Position numbers and translations under genes: made by a program
Notes under the pieces: generated by a model
What the model was told of the DNA's origin: nothing
The model's input: only the letters and a program-made list of their open reading frames with translations
The model's database searches: none
DNA from: Metabacillus idriensis
Lineage (GTDB): Bacteria > Bacillota > Bacilli > Bacillales > Bacillaceae
Reading direction: 5' to 3'
NCBI RefSeq assembly: GCF_009674765.1
Contig: NZ_WKKF01000003.1
Location: 248,001 to 312,000 of the forward strand
DNA: 64,000 nucleotides
In this document: positions 7,173 through 16,433 of the stretch, piece by piece
How the letters are laid out: each line of letters opens with the position of its first letter
Numbering within the stretch: position 1 is the first letter of the stretch

Positions 7173-9062
7173 TTGTCGGGTAAAGTGAGAAACTATCCAA
7201 AGCTCGCGAAAGACATCTTAGAAGCGGTCGGCGGAGAAGAAAATATGGTTGGGGTTACGCGCTGTGCAACAAGGCTCCGGTTAGTCCTTAAGCGGTCAAA
7301 TCCGAAAGCGAAAGAAATTGTAGGATCCATGCCCGGCGTCATTACGGTAGTAGAAAACAGCGGACAATTCCAAGTCGTAATCGGACAGCATGTAGGAGAA
7401 GTCTATGAAGAGTTTTCTAGTTTAGTAAACGTTGAAGCATCGGATGATAACAGCGAAAACAAAGGAACGATCTTAAACCGCGTCATTGCCACAATGTCAG
7501 CCGTTTTTGCTCCTTTTGTTTACATATTGGCAGCAGCCGGTATTTTGCAGGGTTTGTTAATCATCATCAATTTATTTTTTAATAGCTTTGCAGAAACAGG
7601 CACTTATCAGGTTTTAAGTTTTATATCATGGGCACCATTTACGTTTTTGCCTATTTTCATCGCCATTACCGCATCCAAGCATTTTAAGACAAACACCTTT
7701 ATAGCCGTAGCATGCAGTGCGGCATTGGTTAGTCCAACTTGGGCAGATATGGCGGCAAAAATTGCAGAAGGAGACAGCATTACGTTCCTGGGGCTTGCCT
7801 TATCAGAAACGGTGTATACATCCTCCGTCCTGCCTCCGCTATTCTTAGTATGGATCTTGTCTTACCTGGAAAGATTTTTAAATAAATTCATCCATGAAGT
7901 GATTCGGCCATTATTTGTTCCATTTTTTTGCATGATCCTCATGGTCCCATTAACCATTCTATTAATTGGCCCTGTTACAACAATGGGAGCAAATGGGATT
8001 GCGAATGGATATAACTTCCTGGCGGAAAACGCACCTGCTTTAGCCGGAGCCATTATCGGCGGCTTATGGCAGATCGTCGTTATTTTCGGTGTCCATTGGG
8101 GAGTCACACCAATGGTATTGGCGAATTTTGAACAGTATGGCCGCGATTCCTTTCAGGCTTACCAGACCATTGCCGTGATTGCACAGGTCGGAGCTGTCCT
8201 TGGAGTCATTTTGAAAGCGAGAAATCAGGAAACACGAAAAGTCGGGATTTCAGCTGGGATCACCGGAATCTTCGGAATCACCGAGCCGGCCATTTACGGA
8301 GTGACTTTAAGATTTAAAAAACCGTTCATTTTCGGATGCATTTCCGGGGCAGTCGGAGCTGTTGCCGCGAGCTTCTTCAGTCCTTACTACTTTGTTTACG
8401 CCGGGCTGCCGGGACCGCTTACGATTGTCAATGGAATCAATGCCGAATTTCCAACGTCCATTTGGGGGATTCTGATCGGTTCGGCAATTGCCATCATCCT
8501 TCCGGTCATTCTCATTCAGCTCTTCGGTTATGGAGAGGATACAGCTAAAGAAGCAAATAGTGAAAAAGCAGATCAAAGCAAAGCTGATTTACAAGCACCT
8601 CAAAACAATGAAGAAACAGTGGATGCTCCATTAAGCGGAAAGGTCATCCCCCTTTCAGCGGTGCCAGATGAAGTCTTCAGCTCTGGTGCGATGGGACAAG
8701 GCTTAGCCATTCATCCAGCAGACAACAAATTATACAGTCCTTTTGACGGTAAAGTAGTTATGGTGGCCCCTACAAAGCATGCCATTGGCCTTCGTTCAGA
8801 ATCCGGGATTGAAATGCTCGTACATATCGGGCTGGATACAGTTACTTTAGACGGAAAACCATTTGCAATGAAAGTAAAAGATGGAGACCGATTGAAAAAA
8901 GGCGATTTGCTCGTCGAATTTGACAAAGAAAGCATTCTGAATAAGGGGTTAAAGACTGTTACACCAGTCATCATAACGAATTCAGCAGCTTATGAAAAAA
9001 TTATCATTGAAGATCTTGAAGAAACTTCTTTACATCAAAAATTATTAACAGTCGTGAAATAG
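7173..9062 (+). CDS. bglP: Beta-glucoside-specific PTS transporter EIIBCA
   Basis: 629-residue PTS permease that imports and phosphorylates a beta-glucoside. The domain order is IIB (about 1-85; phospho-Cys31 in VTRCATRLR), IIC (about 105-450; hydrophobic, with GITEPAIYGVTLRFKKP near the substrate site) and IIA (about 490-629; phospho-His551 in MLVHIGLDTV). This is the B-C-A order of BglP/BglF. The start is TTG at 7173, with a GGGGGG ribosome binding site 7 bases upstream. It lies 12 bases before the 6-phospho-beta-glucosidase gene, which would hydrolyse its product. No BglG/LicT antiterminator gene is nearby, so control seems to rest on the GntR repressor and CcpA. Confidence 0.9.
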   Translation: MSGKVRNYPKLAKDILEAVGGEENMVGVTRCATRLRLVLKRSNPKAKEIVGSMPGVITVVENSGQFQVVIGQHVGEVYEEFSSLVNVEASDDNSENKGTILNRVIATMSAVFAPFVYILAAAGILQGLLIIINLFFNSFAETGTYQVLSFISWAPFTFLPIFIAITASKHFKTNTFIAVACSAALVSPTWADMAAKIAEGDSITFLGLALSETVYTSSVLPPLFLVWILSYLERFLNKFIHEVIRPLFVPFFCMILMVPLTILLIGPVTTMGANGIANGYNFLAENAPALAGAIIGGLWQIVVIFGVHWGVTPMVLANFEQYGRDSFQAYQTIAVIAQVGAVLGVILKARNQETRKVGISAGITGIFGITEPAIYGVTLRFKKPFIFGCISGAVGAVAASFFSPYYFVYAGLPGPLTIVNGINAEFPTSIWGILIGSAIAIILPVILIQLFGYGEDTAKEANSEKADQSKADLQAPQNNEETVDAPLSGKVIPLSAVPDEVFSSGAMGQGLAIHPADNKLYSPFDGKVVMVAPTKHAIGLRSESGIEMLVHIGLDTVTLDGKPFAMKVKDGDRLKKGDLLVEFDKESILNKGLKTVTPVIITNSAAYEKIIIEDLEETSLHQKLLTVVK

Positions 9063-10514
<1,452 letters not shown>

Positions 10515-10671
10515 TATAAAATAACAGGACTAGTATCTTGTCAGCTAAACAATGATGGATCCTTGTAAAAAGAAACATCTTTGCAAAAACGATTTAAATA
10601 ATTGGTTATCAAAAGCATGGTCATTTTTTCAAAATAAGAATGGTTCTCGATGAACTGATGAATAGACAAAA

Positions 10672-10702
10672 GAAAAACGATCAGCACTCGCTGATCGTTT
10701 TC
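10672..10702. terminator. Bidirectional terminator between bgl operon and small unknown gene
   Basis: GAAAAACGATCAGC (10672-10685), loop ACTC, then GCTGATCGTTTTC (10690-10702). It has T runs on both strands and abuts the stop of the minus-strand gene. It is about 155 bases past the glucosidase stop. Confidence 0.8.
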
Positions 10703-10703
10703 T

Positions 10704-11030
10704 TTATCTGCATCTAAAAAGATCATCTAACCTACTTAAGAAATCGCCTAACTCTTCCTCTGACTGAAACTTAAAAGAATAGCCAAAATGAATGGCTGTC
10801 TTCCCGCCATTCTTCCTTTTTGGAAAAATGCGCAGCGCCGTGCTATGCACAGGCCCGTCGCTTTTTTCGGTCAGACAAAGCGACTCTGCTGTATCAGGAT
10901 GAAGGGCGATGTTGATTCCTTTTGTGTTCTGAGTATAGATGACGTCTTTACTAATAATATGTTCGAATTCTATCGCTTTGGTTGTTTCTTTAGTTAGTTT
11001 GAAGTTATATTTTGCGAAAATCTCGATCAT
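10704..11030 (-). CDS. Uncharacterised small protein
   Basis: 108 residues, not recognised. It is soluble, with no signal or membrane segment. The C-terminal helix (SEEELGDFLSRLDDLF) and the central K-R-K-N-G-G-K-T-A-I-H-F-G-Y stretch suggest a compact alpha/beta domain. ATG 11030 is preferred because GAGGAG lies 6 bases upstream; an ATG at 11051 has GGAGG only one base away, too close. The gene is monocistronic, between two oppositely oriented units, and shares a terminator with the bgl operon. Confidence 0.6.
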   Translation of the reverse strand: MIEIFAKYNFKLTKETTKAIEFEHIISKDVIYTQNTKGINIALHPDTAESLCLTEKSDGPVHSTALRIFPKRKNGGKTAIHFGYSFKFQSEEELGDFLSRLDDLFRCR

Positions 11031-11317
11031 GTGTCTCTCCTCTACTTTCATGCCTCCGCAGCTGATGTCAAACTATTACCTATTCCCTAATAATCCTGCA
11101 TATTCCTGCAAAAAGAACAAGATTTATATGTGAATCCTCCTGTTTTTCTTCTATGATTCTTCTAATTCCAACATGAAATTACAAATCTTTGTCTTGCGGC
11201 TCTTTTAGTTTCTCAGTTCAGATTCTCATGCTTTTTAAGTTAAAAATGGATTGTCAGTCTATGAATCTATTTTTATCATTATCCATGTATTTGTATTTTA
11301 ATAAAAAGGGGGATTCG

Positions 11318-11434
11318 ATGAAAAATTTTATCGAAAAAGCATTCCCTGGCCGCACAGAAGAGCGTTTGTCTACCTACAGTCAGGTATTGAATGAGCTTTT
11401 GAAGCATATGGACAAAACAAGCACCTCTAAATAA
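11318..11434 (+). CDS. Small ORF, 38-residue protein
   Basis: A 38-codon ORF with an AAAAGGGGG ribosome binding site 6 bases before its ATG and a strong intrinsic terminator beginning 4 bases after its stop. The peptide (MKNFIEKAFPGRTEERLST...) is hydrophilic and probably helical. It is flanked by its own signals and has good coding appearance, so I believe it is expressed. The function is unknown. Confidence 0.6.
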   Translation: MKNFIEKAFPGRTEERLSTYSQVLNELLKHMDKTSTSK

Positions 11435-11437
11435 GAC

Positions 11438-11468
11438 AAGCCTGACCTTCAGAGGGTCAGGCTTTTTT
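11438..11468 (+). terminator. Intrinsic terminator after 38-residue ORF
   Basis: AAGCCTGACC (11438-11447) pairs with GGTCAGGCTT (11454-11463), followed by a T run. Confidence 0.88.
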
Positions 11469-11540
11469 GAAATAGGCATCTGTCACGCATTCTCCGCCCC
11501 ATCATAGAATGAAAGGACTATTTTCAGGGAGGCTGACAGA

Positions 11541-11597
11541 GTGGCCATTTTAGAGATTGACTATACATCTTCAAAGAACAAATATACTTCGATTTGA
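11541..11597 (+). pseudogene. 18-codon 5' segment of the cupin gene, out of frame
   Basis: GTG at 11541 has AGGGAGG about 10 bases upstream and opens an 18-codon frame, MAILEIDYTSSKNKYTSI, that ends at a TGA (11595-11597) overlapping the TTG which begins the main cupin frame. Inserting one base near 11584-11586 would join the two into a continuous N-terminus (SSKNKY then a residue then FDLNNNQLF). The best explanation is a one-base deletion or sequencing error. A translationally coupled leader peptide is the alternative. Confidence 0.55.
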
Positions 11598-12211
11598 ACA
11601 ACAACCAGCTGTTTAAAGGAGACGCGCGTAATTACATCAATGCCCTCGGGCGCAACAACATGAACACCCTTGGCAACGTCTCGCTGCTTGATATCTTTTT
11701 GAGCAAAGGCAAGTATGTAGAACCGCATATTCACCAGAATGCGTCGGAGCTGGTTTATTGTGTATCAGGCTCTGCCGTTGTTTCATTCATCAACCCGTTT
11801 ACAAATCAGCTGATCAATCTTCCGATTAAACCGGGCCAAGTGGCAAATGTGCCGCAGGGATTTTGGCATTATGAAGTGGCTGTGGAAGATAATACCCATC
11901 TGATTGCCATCTTTGACGCCCCGTACCCGCAAGCCATTTTCGGATCTGACATCATGCGCTTAACGCCAGCCAACGTCATGGCAGACACTTATTGCCTGGA
12001 TGAAGGCAAATGGAAAGAAGCAATCGCGTCAATCAAAAAGACCGTCATCATTGGCCCATCCAATGACTGCAATGGCAGACAGGAGTTTGAACCGCCGGTT
12101 ACGGCTTATCCGCAGCAGTGGCCAGCTTACAATCCTTATGCAGCGCAGTATTACAATCCGCAGGGGCAGACTCAATATTCTTATCCTGCGCAGTATAATC
12201 CGTATTACTGA
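11594..12211 (+). CDS. Cupin-domain protein with Tyr/Pro/Gln-rich tail
   Basis: 205 residues in the main frame. Cupin motif 1 is visible (VEPHIHQNASELVYCVSG), and motif 2 includes KPGQVANVPQGFWHYEVA, so a metal-binding beta-barrel is expected. The C-terminal 35 residues are rich in Tyr, Pro, Gln and Asn with NPY repeats, a composition seen in Bacillus spore-surface proteins; a spore role is inference. The only start in this frame is TTG 11594, which has no ribosome binding site, while a well-placed GTG lies upstream in another frame. The gene therefore appears frameshifted near its 5' end, or it depends on coupling to that short ORF. Confidence 0.75.
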   Translation: MNNNQLFKGDARNYINALGRNNMNTLGNVSLLDIFLSKGKYVEPHIHQNASELVYCVSGSAVVSFINPFTNQLINLPIKPGQVANVPQGFWHYEVAVEDNTHLIAIFDAPYPQAIFGSDIMRLTPANVMADTYCLDEGKWKEAIASIKKTVIIGPSNDCNGRQEFEPPVTAYPQQWPAYNPYAAQYYNPQGQTQYSYPAQYNPYY

Positions 12212-12219
12212 GTAAATAA

Positions 12220-12255
12220 GAAACAAGACAGGAAGCTCTGCTCCTGTCTTGTTTC
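12220..12255. terminator. Bidirectional terminator between cupin gene and deoxyribose operon
   Basis: GAAACAAGACAGGA (12220-12233) and TCCTGTCTTGTTTC (12242-12255) form a perfect 14-bp stem with an 8-base loop, between two convergent genes. Confidence 0.88.
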
Positions 12256-12257
12256 TA

Positions 12258-13178
12258 TTAAGCCTGGATTTTCAATAACTCTTCAACTTCCTCCGCCGTC
12301 GGATAAGAAGACTGTGTTCCACGTTTAGTAACACTCAATGCCGCAAATGCTGTCGCCATTTTTATCGCCTGAAGCAGGTCCCCGTTTTTCGCATAGTAGT
12401 GTGCAAAGCATCCAATGAATGCATCGCCTGCTCCAGTGGTATCAATCGCTGCCACTTTATGTGACTCGATAACTTGTGTTTTATCCTTCGTAACCCACAT
12501 CACGCCGCGGCTGCCCATTGTCACAATGACATCTTTTACTCCTTTTTCAATCAGGACGGTTGCTGCTGCTTTGACTTGCTCATCAGACTCTACTGGCATG
12601 CCAGTTAAGATCTCAAGTTCGCTTTCATTCGGGATGAAAAAGTCACTTTTGCATACATATTCAAAATCCAAGTCCTTAGATGCAGGTGCGGGATTCAAGA
12701 TAACCGGAATGCCATGCTTGTTTCCAATTTCAATTGCGCGGTAAACCGTCGGCAGCGGAACTTCAAGCTGAAGAACAATAAGGGAGCATGTCTTAAGCTT
12801 TTCAGCTGCACGGTCTACATCCTCTGGCTGCAAGTGCTGATTCGCTCCTTTAATGATAAGGATGCGGTTTTTTGATTCCGGGTCTACGAAAATAGGGGCA
12901 ACTCCGCTTGATGTGCCTGGCACTTTCTCTGTAAATTCTGTATCGATACCGTAGTTTTTTAGGTTTTGAATTGTATTGTCTGCAAACAGGTCATCCCCAA
13001 CTTTTGTGACCATCATGACGTTAGAGCCCATTTTGGCAGCTGCAACAGCCTGGTTTGCTCCTTTGCCGCCGCACCCGATTTCAAAGTCAGGCGCCTCAAG
13101 TGTTTCTCCTTCTTTAGGCATTTTATCAATGTATGAGATAAGATCCACCATGTTGGATCCGATAACTGCTATATCCAT
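12258..13178 (-). CDS. deoK: Deoxyribokinase (PfkB family)
   Basis: 306 residues. The PfkB signatures are GGKGANQ (37-43) and DTTGAGDAFIG (246-256), with catalytic Asp252. The N-terminus GSNMVDLISYIDKMPKEGET is strikingly like Salmonella DeoK, where the N-M-V-D-L segment replaces the ribose-specific residues of RbsK, so I call 2-deoxyribokinase rather than ribokinase. It phosphorylates 2-deoxy-D-ribose to the 5-phosphate, which DeoC (encoded in the same operon) cleaves. The ATG follows AAGGAGG. It is the last gene of the operon, and a bidirectional terminator follows. Close similarity to the proteobacterial enzyme is recalled, not computed. Confidence 0.88.
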   Translation of the reverse strand: MDIAVIGSNMVDLISYIDKMPKEGETLEAPDFEIGCGGKGANQAVAAAKMGSNVMMVTKVGDDLFADNTIQNLKNYGIDTEFTEKVPGTSSGVAPIFVDPESKNRILIIKGANQHLQPEDVDRAAEKLKTCSLIVLQLEVPLPTVYRAIEIGNKHGIPVILNPAPASKDLDFEYVCKSDFFIPNESELEILTGMPVESDEQVKAAATVLIEKGVKDVIVTMGSRGVMWVTKDKTQVIESHKVAAIDTTGAGDAFIGCFAHYYAKNGDLLQAIKMATAFAALSVTKRGTQSSYPTAEEVEELLKIQA

Positions 13179-13191
13179 GTTCTTTTCCTCC

Positions 13192-14205
13192 TTATTTCTT
13201 TCCGGTTACAACGGTGAATGACCGTTCTTCCCCGGCTTTAAGCGAAATTAATGTTCCTGCTTTTTCAGCAGCCTTGAAGCCTTCAGGACGGCATGTTGCC
13301 GGCAGGACAAACGCTCCTACCTGCTGGTCCGTATTATGTAATAACCATCTTGTAGCATATTTTAATTCCGCTGTTTTAAATTTTGTAAAGAATGTCACAT
13401 CATTAGGCGATACCATTTCAAACTCTGCTATGTCTTCGTATTGGTTGAGTTCATCTGCAAAAAACACAATCTCAGGGTCATACATATCTGGATTGGTTAA
13501 TTGAGTGAGCGATTCTTCGCCATTCAATAGCTTCTTATTATAATTCAGCCATTTTTCAGTCGGCTTCACATGACCTGGAATCGATTCCCTAAGCTTAAAA
13601 GCATCCTGTGGAATATTCTGCTTCATCACTGCCTGATCAAGATAGGCATAGTTTGTATGGCACATATATTGAAGCGGCATTTCTGCACCTGAGAGGTTTT
13701 TCACTGTCATATTCATCTTAATGAATGATTCCCCGCTTACCATTTCAACGCTCGGTGAAGCCATGTAATGATGGCCGAAGCCTTTGACATACTCTGTTTC
13801 ACCACATACTTTAATGCCTTTATCCGTAATCTCAAACCACGCTTTGTCCATCACTGAACATGCCATTTCTCCGTGGAGTTCATGATTATCTTCGGGACCA
13901 GGACAGCCGTTGCTGATTAATCCAGAGTGAAAAGCAAAGCAGCCATAGGTATCAATCACCTGTTCTGCCTTTTTCGGCTGAGAGAACATGTTTTTCATTT
14001 TCAGATCGGCACCGTCAAATTCCAAATCCCAAATCATTTGCCCCATATATGGAAGCACAACCATTCTGCCGCGGGAATTTTTCAGTTCAATCGCTTCAAC
14101 ACCAGATGGATATTTAAATAAGCTTACAGTAAATTCAGTGTTTCTGAAAATCACTTTGCTGCTTTCTGAGAAAAATGCACGCTGTAATTCTATCATACCT
14201 GTCAT
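13192..14205 (-). CDS. Aldose 1-epimerase family protein (DUF4432), deoxyribose mutarotase candidate
   Basis: About 337 residues of a galactose-mutarotase-like beta-sandwich. Visible segments include IELKNSRGRMVVLPYMGQMIWDLEFDG and the active-site-like LHGEMACSVMDKAWFEI. DUF4432 proteins accompany deoK and deoP in Salmonella (deoX) and in pathogenic E. coli (deoM), where a mutarotase role for deoxyribose was proposed, and the context here is the same. The start is unsure. ATG 14205 has AAAGGA 9 bases upstream, and ATGs at 14229, 14214 and 14196 are alternatives. It lies 13 bases before deoK. A stable hairpin separates it from the permease gene. Confidence 0.8.
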   Translation of the reverse strand: MTGMIELQRAFFSESSKVIFRNTEFTVSLFKYPSGVEAIELKNSRGRMVVLPYMGQMIWDLEFDGADLKMKNMFSQPKKAEQVIDTYGCFAFHSGLISNGCPGPEDNHELHGEMACSVMDKAWFEITDKGIKVCGETEYVKGFGHHYMASPSVEMVSGESFIKMNMTVKNLSGAEMPLQYMCHTNYAYLDQAVMKQNIPQDAFKLRESIPGHVKPTEKWLNYNKKLLNGEESLTQLTNPDMYDPEIVFFADELNQYEDIAEFEMVSPNDVTFFTKFKTAELKYATRWLLHNTDQQVGAFVLPATCRPEGFKAAEKAGTLISLKAGEERSFTVVTGKK

Positions 14206-14237
14206 TCTTTCCATTCCTTTCAAGCCCATATAGATTT

Positions 14238-14259
14238 GGCAGCCAGGTAAAAGGCTGCC
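14238..14259 (-). other. Intercistronic hairpin in deoxyribose operon
   Basis: GGCAGCC (14238-14244) and GGCTGCC (14253-14259) form a perfect 7-bp stem between the permease and mutarotase-like genes. No T run follows, so mRNA processing or stability is likelier than termination. Confidence 0.55.
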
Positions 14260-14285
14260 TTATCTATTGGATTGGAGTCTAAGTC

Positions 14286-15626
14286 TTACGCTGTGGCTTT
14301 TGTTTTTACTTGCTCAGCGTTTTTTTGTGTTTTCATTTCACCGTAGAAATAAAAACCTACATAAACGAAGCAAGCCATTGATACAAGGAAAGACGTCTGC
14401 ATTGAACCAAAGATGTCAGAAGCAAATCCCTGAACGGCTGGGACAACAGCTCCCCCGACAATCGCCATCACTAGAATGGCGCCAGCTGTTTCTGTGTATT
14501 TTTTCTCTTTAACGACTTCAAGCGTTTCTGCATAAATCGTCGGCCAGCACGGTCCAAACAGCATGCTCACGGCAACCGCTGCATACACCGCTGTCATGTT
14601 CGGCACGAATGCCACATAAGCAAGCAGAGCTGAACCGATAATTGAATAAGTAACCAATACCTTCGATGGTGAAAAACGAGTCATCAAGAAATTCGCGATG
14701 AATTTACCAATAAAGAAGGCAATAAAGCTGTATACCATAAAGTTTGAAGCTGTACGTTCATTAATATCAGGATTAAGATCCAGTGCTAGACGAATCGTAA
14801 AGGACCAGACTGTTACCTGCATTCCTACATATAAAAATTGAGCGGCAATTCCTTTGCGGAAACGTTTGATGCCAGCTAAGTATTTAAGTGTCTGCAAGAT
14901 GCCAGGTGCTTTCTCTGAAGCTATGGTGCTTTTCACTTCCGGTTTACAAGAAGGGAATTTCGTAAGAACAAACAGAACAAGCACACCGACAAGAACGAAA
15001 ATAATATATTTATAAGGTTCAAGAGTATGCTCTAGCATTTTTAATCCAAAAGCCTGTGCTTCTGCAGGAGTCATCGTTGCCATTTGTGCTTCAAGACTAG
15101 CGCCTTCCTGGAACACAAGATATTTTCCAAGCAGGATTCCGGAAATGGCACCAATCGGGTAAAACGTTTGGCTGATGTTCAATCGAAGAATCGCATACTT
15201 GCGCGGTCCGATCATTGAACTATATGTATTCGCAGCCGTTTCAAGAAAACCTAAGCCAATCGCGATTGAAAAAATGGCAAATAAGAACATCGTGTAAGTG
15301 GCCATATGTGATGCCGGGTAAAACAGTGAACAGCCCACAATATAGAAAAGCAAACCTGTTAGAATTGCAAATTTATAATTTGTTTTTTTAATGACCATAG
15401 AAGCAGGAATCGCTACTAGGAAATAGCCTCCGTAAAAAGCACTTTGTACTAAAGCGCTTGCAAAATCACTAAGTTCAAACACATGCTTGAACTGTGTAAT
15501 CAGAATATCATTCAAGCTTGCCGCCACTGCCCATAACGGGAACAGCAGAGACAAGAGGATAAACTGAAAAATCGGTGTGCGGTTCAAATACCCATCCTGA
15601 AGCTGAATAATGTTGTTTGCTTTCAT
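14286..15626 (-). CDS. deoP: MFS sugar permease, FucP family (deoxyribose permease)
   Basis: About 446 residues with 12 predicted membrane segments. The FucP-family pattern is present: an N-terminal LSLLFPLWAVAASLNDILITQFKHVF segment, ALVQSAFYGGYFLVAIPASMVIKK, and a central cytoplasmic loop near 200-260. It imports 2-deoxyribose by proton symport, judging from its neighbours and its resemblance to Salmonella DeoP. ATG 15626 is chosen because AGGGG lies 9 bases upstream; ATG 15635 abuts that site. It sits between deoC and the mutarotase-like gene. Confidence 0.83.
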   Translation of the reverse strand: MKANNIIQLQDGYLNRTPIFQFILLSLLFPLWAVAASLNDILITQFKHVFELSDFASALVQSAFYGGYFLVAIPASMVIKKTNYKFAILTGLLFYIVGCSLFYPASHMATYTMFLFAIFSIAIGLGFLETAANTYSSMIGPRKYAILRLNISQTFYPIGAISGILLGKYLVFQEGASLEAQMATMTPAEAQAFGLKMLEHTLEPYKYIIFVLVGVLVLFVLTKFPSCKPEVKSTIASEKAPGILQTLKYLAGIKRFRKGIAAQFLYVGMQVTVWSFTIRLALDLNPDINERTASNFMVYSFIAFFIGKFIANFLMTRFSPSKVLVTYSIIGSALLAYVAFVPNMTAVYAAVAVSMLFGPCWPTIYAETLEVVKEKKYTETAGAILVMAIVGGAVVPAVQGFASDIFGSMQTSFLVSMACFVYVGFYFYGEMKTQKNAEQVKTKATA

Positions 15627-15671
15627 TTCTAACATCCCCTTTTGTCCTTTGTAATCTATTACTCTATAAAA

Positions 15672-16337
15672 TTAGTATCCGCCTTCAACAGCTTCACCGT
15701 TCATAATCTTTACACCTGAGCTTGCCCCGATGCGGTTCGCACCAGCCTCAGCCATCGCTCTCAAATCATTCAAATCGCGAATGCCTCCAGATGCCTTTAC
15801 GCCAGCCTTGTCTCCAACAACCTTTCGCATTAACGTTACATCTTTAACCGTCGCTCCCCCTGTTGAAAATCCAGTAGACGTTTTGACAAAATCGGCACCA
15901 GCGCTAAGGGAAAGCTCACAAGCGCGTACCTTTTCTTCTTCAGTAAGCAGTGATGTCTCGATAATGACCTTCACAATCGCTTTTGATTCAGCGGCTTCAA
16001 CAACCGCACGAATGTCAGCTTCAACCGCTTCTTCTGATCCTGATTTTAAAAGACCAATTGAAAGCACCATGTCCACTTCTCCAGCGCCATTTTGAATCGC
16101 ATCCGCTGTTTCTGCAGCTTTAACTGCAGCTGTTGAAGCTCCGAGAGGAAAACCAATAACGGTACAAACCTTTACATCGCTCCCTTTAAGCTCCTCTGCC
16201 GCCGTATTCACCCATACCGGATTTACACAAACTGACGCAAATCCATATTCTCTCGCTTCTTCACAAAGTTTCACAATTTGTTCTTTTGTTGCCTCTGCTT
16301 TTAACAGCGTATGGTCAATCATTTTTGCTGTATTCAT
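15672..16337 (-). CDS. deoC: Deoxyribose-phosphate aldolase
   Basis: 221 residues, the normal length. The Schiff-base Lys152 lies in [10 protein letters not shown], with supporting Lys181 in VKASGGIR and the conserved EVDMV near 87-91. It cleaves 2-deoxyribose 5-phosphate to acetaldehyde and glyceraldehyde 3-phosphate. As the first structural gene of this operon it completes a deoxyribose pathway of import, phosphorylation and cleavage. The ATG follows GAGGAG. The upstream 96 bases hold a TATAAT -10, a cre-like site and an 18-bp palindrome. Nucleoside catabolism genes (pdp, nupC) are absent here, which favours free deoxyribose as substrate. Confidence 0.93.
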   Translation of the reverse strand: MNTAKMIDHTLLKAEATKEQIVKLCEEAREYGFASVCVNPVWVNTAAEELKGSDVKVCTVIGFPLGASTAAVKAAETADAIQNGAGEVDMVLSIGLLKSGSEEAVEADIRAVVEAAESKAIVKVIIETSLLTEEEKVRACELSLSAGADFVKTSTGFSTGGATVKDVTLMRKVVGDKAGVKASGGIRDLNDLRAMAEAGANRIGASSGVKIMNGEAVEGGY

Positions 16338-16365
16338 ATCCTTATCTCCTCTTTCTTAAGTTAAA

Positions 16366-16413
16366 ATAAAACGCTTTCATTATATAGAAAGGCGTTGGAT
16401 CAAATTTGATCCA
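16366..16413 (-). promoter_or_regulatory. deoC promoter region: cre-like site, -10 and 18-bp palindrome
   Basis: Read on the minus strand, a perfect palindrome TGGATCAAATTTGATCCA (16396-16413) precedes a TATAAT -10 (near 16380-16385), which is followed by ATGAAAGCGTTTTAT (16366-16380; 13 of 15 to the cre consensus). The palindrome covers the -35 area, where no good hexamer is seen. The AT-centred palindrome is unlike a LacI-type CG-centred operator. Confidence 0.55.
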
Positions 16414-16433
16414 TGATCGCCCTATTCTCATTC

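Noticed and set aside
10541-10726. 61-codon minus-strand frame downstream of the GH1 gene
   Set aside because: It runs through the strong bidirectional terminator, has no binding site and overlaps the neighbouring gene.
12258-13178. Call of ribokinase (rbsK)
   Set aside because: N-terminal GSNMVDL motif and the deoC/FucP-like/DUF4432 context favour deoxyribokinase.
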